From the NCBI GenBank assembly GCA_964354375.1, contig CAYGZQ010000038.1, positions 1-39,918 of the forward strand: a stretch of 39,918 bases of DNA. The letters are read 5' to 3'. This DNA comes from CAYGZQ01 sp964354375 [NCBI: uncultured Planctomycetota bacterium]. Its GTDB lineage: Bacteria > JAJVIF01 > JAPKYR01. The notes under the pieces are model-generated. The model saw only the letters and a list, made by a program, of their open reading frames with translations. It ran no database searches and was not told the origin of the DNA. Positions 16,227-23,953 of this stretch are shown here, in pieces; position 1 is the stretch's first letter, and every line of letters starts with the position of its first letter. The translations under genes were made by a program, and so were the position numbers.

Positions 16227-18035
16227 ATGACAGTAACGACCGACCAGCTCCCGAAATGGGACCTATCGAACATCTATTCCGCCCTCGACGGCGACGATTT
16301 CAGGAAAGACCTCGACAAGGTTCTGAAGCAGCTCGATGAGATCGACTCGATCATCGAGGCCAACGGAATCCAGCGGCTAGCCGAGCCGCCGAAGGACATC
16401 GAGAAGATCGCGAAGGTTCTCGATGACATCATCGGCCGTCTCAACGAGTCTCTCACGACTTTCAAGACCATGGAGGCCTACATTTACGGCTTCGTCACGA
16501 CCGATTCCTACAACAAGGAGGCCGCCAGGAAACTGAGCGAGCTCGAGCAGGTCGGACTTCGCTTCAGCAAGCAATTCGTGCGGTTCCAGGCTTGGGTCGG
16601 ATCCCTCGGGACGACTTTCGAGGAAATTCTGAAACACGCCCCGGTGGCTCGCGAGCACAGGCTTGGCCTGCTGGAATTCATCGAGCAAGCGAAGTACCTG
16701 ATGGACACGAAGCTCGAGGACCTCGCGGTCGAGCTCGGCCTCTCCGGCGGAGCCGTGATGTGGAAGCTCCAGGGCACGGTGACGTCGCAGCTCAAAATGC
16801 CCTTCGAGCGTGAGGGAAAAACCGAAGAGCTTCCGATGACGGTGATCAGGAATCTGGCGATGGATCCGAATGAGGACGTGCGGAGAAGGGCGTACGAAAC
16901 CGAGCTCAAGGCGTGGGCGTCGTTAAAGGAGCCGGTCGCGTTTTCTCTGAACGGGGTCAAGGGAGCGGCGGTGACGCTGGCAAAATGGAAAGGACGCGAC
17001 GATGTGCTTCACGAGGCGCTCGACATTAATCGCATCGATCGCGGCACGCTCGAAGCGCTCCTGGGCGCGATGAAAGACTCATTCCCGGCGTTTCGCAAGT
17101 ACCTCAAGGCGAAGGCGAAGCGGCTCGGCAAGGATAAGCTCCCCTGGTGGGACATCTACGCCCCCATCGGCAAGATCGACATGAGGTATCCGTATCGCGA
17201 CGCCGCCGATTACATCGTCGAGCAGTTCGGCACGTTCACGGGCGAGCTTGCCGATTTCGCACGGATGGCGTTCGACCGGAACTGGATCGATGCCGGTCCG
17301 CGCGACGGGAAGCGCGGAGGCGCGTTCTGCATGAGCGTCCCGGCGGTCGAGGAATCCAGAATCCTCGCAAACTACGACGGCAGCTTCGAGCAGCTCACCA
17401 CTCTCGCGCACGAGCTCGGTCACGGCTATCACAATTTCTGTCAGAAGGGGCTGCCGCTCATACGTCGCGGAGCACCCATGACTCTCGCCGAGACCGCATC
17501 GATCTTCTCCGAGACGATCGTCTTCAACGCCGCCATCACCCAGGCGCGGCCCGATCAGCAGGTGTCCATCCTCGAAAGCCAGCTCATCGGAGCGACCCAG
17601 GTGATCGTCGACATCTATTCCCGCTACCTCTTCGAATCGGAGGTCATCAAGCGTCGCGAGAAGTCCGACCTGAGCGCGGACGAGATGAGCGAGATCATGA
17701 TCGACGCTCAGAAGCAGACGTACGGCGACGGTCTCGACGAAAATCATCTGCATCCGTACATGTGGCTCCTCAAGCCGCACTATTACTATTCCGACGCGCA
17801 TTTCTACAACTACCCCTACGCGTTCGGACTTCTGTTCGGGCTCGGGATGTACGCACTCTACAAGAACGAGGGCGACGATTTCATCCCCAGGTACAAGGAC
17901 CTCCTAAGAAGCACCGGCGAGGGGAAGGTGGCCGATCTCGCGGGACGGTTCGGCATCAATGTGAAAACGAGGGATTTCTGGGACGCCAGCCTGAAGATAA
18001 TCGGCGAGCGCATCGACCGTTACTGCTCGCTGTGA
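16227..18035 (+). CDS. M3-family oligoendopeptidase (PepF type)
   Basis: This is a cytoplasmic zinc peptidase that degrades short peptides. The 602-residue product has the catalytic motif HELGH at 395-399 (in TLAHELGHGYH), and a third zinc ligand expected at E422 in LAETASIFSE. The N-terminus, PKWDLSNIYSAL, and the C-terminal YYYSDAHFYNYPYAFG segment are typical of oligoendopeptidase F relatives. The length fits the family. There is no signal peptide. A GGAG site precedes the ATG by about eight bases. It stands alone, divergent from the aldolase gene and convergent with the GNAT fusion gene. Confidence 0.92.
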   Translation: MTVTTDQLPKWDLSNIYSALDGDDFRKDLDKVLKQLDEIDSIIEANGIQRLAEPPKDIEKIAKVLDDIIGRLNESLTTFKTMEAYIYGFVTTDSYNKEAARKLSELEQVGLRFSKQFVRFQAWVGSLGTTFEEILKHAPVAREHRLGLLEFIEQAKYLMDTKLEDLAVELGLSGGAVMWKLQGTVTSQLKMPFEREGKTEELPMTVIRNLAMDPNEDVRRRAYETELKAWASLKEPVAFSLNGVKGAAVTLAKWKGRDDVLHEALDINRIDRGTLEALLGAMKDSFPAFRKYLKAKAKRLGKDKLPWWDIYAPIGKIDMRYPYRDAADYIVEQFGTFTGELADFARMAFDRNWIDAGPRDGKRGGAFCMSVPAVEESRILANYDGSFEQLTTLAHELGHGYHNFCQKGLPLIRRGAPMTLAETASIFSETIVFNAAITQARPDQQVSILESQLIGATQVIVDIYSRYLFESEVIKRREKSDLSADEMSEIMIDAQKQTYGDGLDENHLHPYMWLLKPHYYYSDAHFYNYPYAFGLLFGLGMYALYKNEGDDFIPRYKDLLRSTGEGKVADLAGRFGINVKTRDFWDASLKIIGERIDRYCSL

Positions 18036-18064
18036 GCCAAGAACGCTCCCCATCTGTGCCGACC

Positions 18065-18230
18065 GCGTCTCGCGTTTCGGGAATTGGAGCGGAACGCGTC
18101 TCGCGTTTGCCTGCGGCGACTCGGGACGAGTCGGCTCCTGGATCCGAAGCACGGGACGTGCTCGGCACGCAGCGGTGATTACCGACCCGATGGCTGACGC
18201 CGTCGGGTACGCGCTTGCTCACGCGCGCGC
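18065..18230. repeat. Repeat cluster between convergent genes
   Basis: It contains a 13-base direct repeat GCGTCTCGCGTTT (18065-18077 and 18096-18108, period 31). Two hairpins have GGA loops: CGACTCG/CGAGTCG (18117-18133) and AGCACG/CGTGCT (18148-18162). At 18209-18230 lies the second copy of the 22-base motif seen at 93-114. No gene is visible. The hairpins may also end transcription from both sides. Confidence 0.55.
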
Positions 18231-18245
18231 TTCAGAACCGTGTTC

Positions 18246-21200
18246 TCAGGAGAATGTGCGAAGGGCACCGGCACCAGTCGGGACGGTCGTGCCCCAGTGG
18301 ACGAATGCCTCGGAGATGAGGGCGATGTGCTCCGGGTCGTCGGCCACAACGTACATCACCGCGACCTCGACCGTTCTGTGGGGGATGGTTTTCAGATGGT
18401 TCACGAGCCACACGGCCTTGCCGCTTATCGCCGTGTCCCAAATCGAAACAAAGCCCTGGCTTATCATGAAGCCGAGGGTTTTTCCGGTTTCGGGATCATA
18501 GACCGCGGCCCATCGACCGTCGCCCGCGCTCGTCCCGGAGGTGTTCGCGCCCACCTTCACAATCCGACCCGACTCCTCCGTCATGCCGGCTGCGTCTTTC
18601 GGATTGCCGCCGGTCGGATTCGGAAACGCGATGCATTCCATAGGAGCGATACGCTCACAGCCGCATGTCTCAGTGAAACGAAACAGGTTCAGAACCACGG
18701 GACAGCCCGGCCTCGTGAGATAGAGAACGTCCAGCTTCATGCTCTGCAGTTCCCTGACGAGCGTGGCTTTAACCCTCACACCCTCCCATTCGCGGCCCGA
18801 CCATTCGATCCGAACCGGATCGCCGGCGAATTCCGACCGATGGAACTGCACGCCGAACCACGGGCGCAGCATCACGCCGCCGAACCACGGATTGAACCAG
18901 GTCCACATGCCGGTCTTCGGGAACGGCGTCTGGAGAAGATTCTTCACGTCGGACGATTTCTCGCGAAGCCTTACGAGCGCCCCCGAGAATTTCGGCGACA
19001 CGTCGTACTCGATGCAGCCGTTGTCGACGCGGAAGAAATCGTAGTCTCCCTCGCGCTCCTGAGTGATGCTGATTGAGCAGTCTCTCATCGGCGCGATCAG
19101 AGCAAGACGTCCGGACCGCTCGACCCAATTCCGCGTCACGGAATATTCGACCGGAATGATCCCCGGCCCGCAGGCCTCGAGGGAAGGCAGCGGCAACCGG
19201 ATAGGGTTGTCCATGCTCCAGTCGTCCCTGGACCGCTCCACGACCGTCCCGTCGGGGAGCTTAATCGTGACAGCCCCCCCGATCGGCGCGGACCGCATGA
19301 CGTTGAAGTCGATCGCGCAAGCCGGGTGGTCAATGAAAAGCGGATTTTCGGGATGGACGTATTCCACCGGCTCCGCGGGAAGGACGGACGGCTTGCCTTT
19401 GAGCGCGGCGGCCTGCACATCCCGCCAGCATCCGGTCTTCAAGATGAACCGGGCCGTCGGCAATGTCGTCGTCTCTCCAGGCCCAAGCCCGTCCACGGCA
19501 TTCTCGATATACAGAGACCCCCATCGGAACCATTCCAGCCGCGACGCGCCCTCGAATAGAATTCCGGTCACGATGTCTTCGCCGGTCGACACCGCGCTCT
19601 GTATCCATGCCGTCCACGGCTCGGGATACCGGGACGCATCGGTCGGCAGCGGGAAATTCCCCTCAAGCCAGCCTTCTGTTGAACCGGTGACGATGCGGTC
19701 CCCAAGAGGAAGGACCAATTTACGGAGCTCGCCGGCCCAGTTTCTGTAGCGAATCAGCCCTTTGAACGGTTTCTTTGTGCCGTTGCGAACCGTCACGGAA
19801 ATGTCTACCACATATCCCGACCCCATCCTGAACTTTCGCTCAAGACCTATCCCCGGAAACTCGCCGCTCTCCACCTTGAAAATCACGTCGGCCGAGTTGG
19901 CCGATTCGATGACAGTGAGCGAGTGATCCTTGCCGGTAAGGTCTCTGGAGATCGGCTCGCCGACCTCCATGTTCATGCTGTAAAGTAATTCCTGGCCGGT
20001 CTCGAAGAGAAAGACCTCGACCGTGCCGCCTCGTTTCGTCGCCTGGAGCGTGATCAACCCGTTGCTCACCGCGGTGAATTCGGGGTCGTCGTCAGGCAGC
20101 TCGACGGGTTGTCCGAGCGGCGCGATTCCGACATTCACCTTCACGGGATGAATCCGGGTCTCGCTGGAGCCGACCTTGAGAACTCCGGAAAGCTCGATAA
20201 CGCCGGCTCCCGCGCATTCGGCGGCCCTCAGCTTCAATGGAATTCCGACAGTGTCCTCCGCCGCGATTTGAATCGGATCGGGGCACGGCTTGTCGACGAA
20301 CTCGACATCGCCGGCAATTCTGAACTCCGGAACAAACTCAGATGGAAATCCAATCCGCGACCTGACGAGGAGAACGAAGCTTCTCTCTTCGCCGGGGACA
20401 AGCCGAACCGGGTATGGCGAAGACGTTATCTCGAACGGCCGGACCACCCTGACTCCCGGCCTGATGGAAGACGCGACCCCGTCGATCTCAACAGAGCATT
20501 CGAGAGGTTTTCCGTACCAGTCGATTTTCTCCGGGCGAAGGTCCGCCGAAGGGATGACCTCGGTCTCGAATGTCTTCTCGCCCTTAAGCTCGAACTCTTT
20601 CTCGAACGAATACTGAAGACCGTGCGCGGGTTTGCACCTGACTTTGATGCGGACAGGTTTGTCGCGACGCGCGGCGAAGGTCCATGTAACCTTCTGTGGA
20701 AGCCCGGCGACATGCGTCATGCCGGGGACGTCGCACCGGACAGTCAGATCGTCGGTCTCGATCCCGACCACGCCGGACGTGGAGGGATCGACCAGAACCT
20801 GCATGGTCCGGGAGTCCTTTTCAAACGTGTACTTGTGATACGAGCAGCCGTTAAAGAGGTCGTCGTCCTCTTTCAGCTCGAGCGGCTGCCTGAGCGCATC
20901 GTACCACCACGAGTCGCCGAGGAACTCCTTCACGAGCGGGTTCGCCAGGACCGCGGGAAGGAAATTGTACATGTGGACCCAGGACACCCTGGGTCGCCAG
21001 AAGAACCCGCATTTTCTGTAGAGCGGAACGGCTTTAGTGTTGGCGGCCCAGGTGAAAAGGTCGACTCTCTTGACCCCGTCTCTTATCGCCCTGTCGATGG
21101 CGACAGTGAGCACTCGCCTGCCGTACCCTCTGCCGTGAAAGTCCGGGTGGGCGTTGAAGAGGTCGACAAAAGTCACGTCGGGATCCTCGTACCGTTTCGC

Positions 21201-21413
21201 GTACTTGACGAAACTTACGATCTTGTCGCCGAGCCAGCCTAGCCAGAGCGCGATATAAGCCGTGCGCATCATCCAGTCCCGCACTGCGCCGGGCGAAAAA
21301 TCGCTCCCGATCTCGAACCCCGGAGGCCAGCCTCGCACCGACTCCTTCCAGTGAGTCGCGAACGCCTCCAGGTCCTCGTCCCGGTATTCTTTTATGAGAA
21401 AATCTTCAGGCAT
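18246..21413 (-). CDS. GNAT acetyltransferase domain fused to a large beta-rich (mutarotase-like) protein
   Basis: The 1055-residue product opens with a GNAT N-acetyltransferase domain (about residues 5-150). It has the strand VTFVDLFNAHPDF, then the acetyl-CoA loop GRGYGR (94-99) and the late NTKAVPLYRKCGF helix. The rest has no signal peptide and is nearly all beta strand: Ig-like repeats to about residue 450, then a part resembling galactose-mutarotase-like folds (for example MGSGYVVDISVTVRNGTKK), then further sandwich domains. I do not recognise a family for residues 200-1055. Start ATG 21413 is chosen because the GNAT fold begins there. The gene lies 144 bases after the ligase fusion in the same direction, with a terminator between. 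Acetylation of a sugar or peptide is plausible but unproven. Confidence 0.6.
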   Translation of the reverse strand: MPEDFLIKEYRDEDLEAFATHWKESVRGWPPGFEIGSDFSPGAVRDWMMRTAYIALWLGWLGDKIVSFVKYAKRYEDPDVTFVDLFNAHPDFHGRGYGRRVLTVAIDRAIRDGVKRVDLFTWAANTKAVPLYRKCGFFWRPRVSWVHMYNFLPAVLANPLVKEFLGDSWWYDALRQPLELKEDDDLFNGCSYHKYTFEKDSRTMQVLVDPSTSGVVGIETDDLTVRCDVPGMTHVAGLPQKVTWTFAARRDKPVRIKVRCKPAHGLQYSFEKEFELKGEKTFETEVIPSADLRPEKIDWYGKPLECSVEIDGVASSIRPGVRVVRPFEITSSPYPVRLVPGEERSFVLLVRSRIGFPSEFVPEFRIAGDVEFVDKPCPDPIQIAAEDTVGIPLKLRAAECAGAGVIELSGVLKVGSSETRIHPVKVNVGIAPLGQPVELPDDDPEFTAVSNGLITLQATKRGGTVEVFLFETGQELLYSMNMEVGEPISRDLTGKDHSLTVIESANSADVIFKVESGEFPGIGLERKFRMGSGYVVDISVTVRNGTKKPFKGLIRYRNWAGELRKLVLPLGDRIVTGSTEGWLEGNFPLPTDASRYPEPWTAWIQSAVSTGEDIVTGILFEGASRLEWFRWGSLYIENAVDGLGPGETTTLPTARFILKTGCWRDVQAAALKGKPSVLPAEPVEYVHPENPLFIDHPACAIDFNVMRSAPIGGAVTIKLPDGTVVERSRDDWSMDNPIRLPLPSLEACGPGIIPVEYSVTRNWVERSGRLALIAPMRDCSISITQEREGDYDFFRVDNGCIEYDVSPKFSGALVRLREKSSDVKNLLQTPFPKTGMWTWFNPWFGGVMLRPWFGVQFHRSEFAGDPVRIEWSGREWEGVRVKATLVRELQSMKLDVLYLTRPGCPVVLNLFRFTETCGCERIAPMECIAFPNPTGGNPKDAAGMTEESGRIVKVGANTSGTSAGDGRWAAVYDPETGKTLGFMISQGFVSIWDTAISGKAVWLVNHLKTIPHRTVEVAVMYVVADDPEHIALISEAFVHWGTTVPTGAGALRTFS

Positions 21414-21490
21414 CTCAGTACCCCTGTCGCGAAACGCGATTGTGACCCTGACGGGCGCAAACGTCAAGTGCAAACGGCGATAGACATGGG

Positions 21491-21522
21491 CAAAGAAAAG
21501 ACCGGCGATCAGGGTCGCCGGT
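21491..21522 (-). terminator. Intrinsic terminator after the ligase fusion gene
   Basis: ACCGGCGA (21501-21508) and TCGCCGGT (21515-21522) form a perfect eight-pair stem. On the minus strand it is followed by CTTTTCTTTG. Confidence 0.7.
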
Positions 21523-21557
21523 TAACATCTTGTCGAATCAGGTTCCGACCTGGCGGT

Positions 21558-23516
21558 CTATACGGACTCCGTCAGGGAGGCAAGGACGATTTCCTGTTCA
21601 GTCCGAGGGGTGGATGGTTCCTGGGCCTTTGGGCCGATACGCTCCTGGGCAGCCTCCAGAATCATCCGAAGGAACTCAGCGTACCTCAGGCCGTCGAATC
21701 CGGCCATGTAGTTCATCTTTCCGTCCCAGCACCATCCCGGGTTCGGATTGACCTCCAGAAGCTTGATCATACCTTCGGAATCGGTCCGGAAATCGAACCT
21801 GGCGCAGTCGCGACATCCGAGCCGCTCGAACAGAAGGTTGGAGTAGTCGACCAGCTTGCGTCTGGTCTCCTCGTCGAGATCCGCCTCCTTGTACTTTATC
21901 TGTTCCCAGTACTGCGAACCCGGAATCCATTTCGATTCGTAACCGAGTATCTTCGGCAGGTCCGGATCAAGCTGACTGTAGTCAACTTCCAGGACCGGCA
22001 GCACGTGAATGGTCAAGCCCGGGTTCCCGATTATCCCGACGCTGTACTCGCTCCCGGTAAGGTATTCCTGGATGAGCACAGGCACACCGGGAAGCTGGTC
22101 GCGAAGGACCTGGAGGTAAGCAATAAGGTCTTGCGGGGTATGCACGACCGCATCCTTGGTGATCCCTATGCTGCTGTCGCCGAAATTCGGCTTCAGGATT
22201 GCGGGCAGGATCGACGGGATTGTCGCCGACTGGTCGGCGGGACTGAAGTAGGTTTCGGCAGGCACGGGGATGTCGAGAGAAGCGGCTATCGCGCGCACTA
22301 TCGACTTGTTGTAGCAGAGCCCCAGGCACGCCGGGCTGCATCCCGTGTACGGTATACTCAGCATCTCGAGAAGAGCCGGAACGTGAAGCTCCAGGAACGG
22401 ATCGTTCTTGAACCCCTCATCGCAAAGGTTGAGCACGAAGTCCGGCGGATCGGCGCGAAGCTCCGTAATGAGCGATGCGTGGTTCTCGAGATAGAAGAAG
22501 CTGAAATCCTGGAGCTCCTCCAGAGCGTCCCTCATTCTCTCGATTGTATCGTAGTCCTCGGGATTGAACTGCCCCTCGCGCTTGACAGAGTCGGGCAGCT
22601 TGGAATCCCCGAGGATAACCGCGACGCTGCGATAGTGAGGGGTGAATCCCGGGATCGTCACAGCCTTCCTCGGCGCCTCGGCTGTCAGGTAAATCCTGTG
22701 GGCCATCATGCCCAGATCCTGACCCCTGTCGGAGTCGGTCGACAGCTTGCCGTAGTGCCTGACGGCCGTGAATCCCGCCAGCTCCAGAAGCTGGCTGATC
22801 GACTCACGGGTGTAAAGGCGTTCGGCGTAGAACTGGTCGGCGATGACGCCCTTTTCGGCATGCACGACCACTTCCCGCGAGACCAGCCGCACACCATCCG
22901 AGGCCAAAGACCTTTCGCGGCATACGAATTGATCCTGGTCGATCCACTCCCATGATCTGGGATCGAAGTTACTCTTCATCCATTCGCCGTCGACCAGGTC
23001 CATCGCGATCTCGCCCTCAGTGATGAGAGCGCGCTTGACCGCTTCCAGCACTGCCAGATCGTCGTCTTCACGTTCGAAATATCCGAACGAGTTACCGAAA
23101 AGGAAAACGCAGTGGAATGAGCTCTCCGGAAGTCGAATCCTCCGCGCGTCGCCCTCGTGGAACGCGACCTGCAGACCGAGGCTCCGCGCGCGTTTCTTCG
23201 CCAGACGGATCAGGTACCGCGACCGGTCCAAGCCGGTCACATGTCTGAAACCCCGTTTTGCCAGTTCCAGGGAGTGCCTTCCCTGCCCGCAGCACAAGTC
23301 GAGTATCCTGTCGTTGGGCTCAAGACCGACCGTGTGTATGAGGAGGTCGATGTCCCTGCTTGTGTTCAGCTCGTTCTCGACTACATCGCCGTCGGTCTTC
23401 AGATACACGGAGTTGAAGAGTGTGCGCCACCAGTCCGAAGGGAGGTGGCGCTCCAGATCAGGCACAGGACCGAGTGTCCTCGCCGCCGGCTGTTTGACCG
23501 TTTTCTTCTTGCCCAT
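21558..23516 (-). CDS. SAM methyltransferase fused to a D-Ala-D-Ala-ligase-like ATP-grasp domain
   Basis: Residues about 25-290 form a class I methyltransferase: motif I ILDLCCGQG (71-79), acidic residue D97 in GLDRSRY, and a GDARR segment. Residues about 315-635 form an ATP-grasp ligase of the Ddl type: LNLCDEGF, then HVPALLEMLSIPYTGCSP, NKSIVRAIAASLDIPVP, ILKPNFGDSSIGI, and the metal site LLEVNPNPGW. Total length is 652 residues. Ddl enzymes join D-alanine units for peptidoglycan, but this relative may join another carboxylate and amine, with the methyltransferase acting on the same product. The ATG at 23516 has GGGGAAC upstream. The GNAT fusion gene follows, so the two may act on one small molecule or cell-wall part (inference). 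Confidence 0.75.
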   Translation of the reverse strand: MGKKKTVKQPAARTLGPVPDLERHLPSDWWRTLFNSVYLKTDGDVVENELNTSRDIDLLIHTVGLEPNDRILDLCCGQGRHSLELAKRGFRHVTGLDRSRYLIRLAKKRARSLGLQVAFHEGDARRIRLPESSFHCVFLFGNSFGYFEREDDDLAVLEAVKRALITEGEIAMDLVDGEWMKSNFDPRSWEWIDQDQFVCRERSLASDGVRLVSREVVVHAEKGVIADQFYAERLYTRESISQLLELAGFTAVRHYGKLSTDSDRGQDLGMMAHRIYLTAEAPRKAVTIPGFTPHYRSVAVILGDSKLPDSVKREGQFNPEDYDTIERMRDALEELQDFSFFYLENHASLITELRADPPDFVLNLCDEGFKNDPFLELHVPALLEMLSIPYTGCSPACLGLCYNKSIVRAIAASLDIPVPAETYFSPADQSATIPSILPAILKPNFGDSSIGITKDAVVHTPQDLIAYLQVLRDQLPGVPVLIQEYLTGSEYSVGIIGNPGLTIHVLPVLEVDYSQLDPDLPKILGYESKWIPGSQYWEQIKYKEADLDEETRRKLVDYSNLLFERLGCRDCARFDFRTDSEGMIKLLEVNPNPGWCWDGKMNYMAGFDGLRYAEFLRMILEAAQERIGPKAQEPSTPRTEQEIVLASLTESV

Positions 23517-23953
23517 TTCTTGTTCCCCGTCGCCTCTTTCGATTCCGTCCTTTCGATGATTTCTGCGGACGCGAGTCAGAACCTCGCGGCCTATATGAAG
23601 GATTGCGCGAGAAAGCCGTACGTCCGGCTTCCTCCGCGGCGTTCATCGAAGCCGATGAAAAAACTCTCAGGACTGTCAGTCAGGGTTGCCGAAACCGGAG
23701 CGCAGATCTTCCGACCGTGGCTCTCAAGAATCCCCACATCTCGATTTTCCAGTTGTGATCGCTGTCTCAGTGGACACTCAGAATCCGTCACTTATACCCA
23801 TCCCTCCAAAAATCGTCATCATCGTTGTTAATACTCCAAATCCCCGGAAAATTCAAGGTCGAGCAGATGGATTTTCTCCCAAATTCGTCACATTTTCCCC
23901 CCAGCATGTCCCAGCCTACTCTAATCGCCCGTTATGGGTTAGAATTCACGCGC
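23517..23953. other. Divergent intergenic region, no gene seen
   Basis: This 437-base stretch separates the ligase fusion gene (-) from the first YfhO-like gene (+). It is less GC-rich at its right end. I see no ORF with a ribosome site, no tRNA fold and no strong terminator. It holds an imperfect palindrome near 23615-23630 and a possible -10 at its right edge. Confidence 0.4.
23940..23945 (+). promoter_or_regulatory. Possible -10 element very close to a start codon
   Basis: TAGAAT ends eight bases before the ATG at 23954, and no Shine-Dalgarno site is present. If used, the mRNA would be almost leaderless. No -35 is visible. Confidence 0.25.

Noticed and set aside
21351-22955. 534-residue plus-strand ORF
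   Set aside because: It is a mirror frame of the methyltransferase-ligase gene, whose motifs are conclusive.
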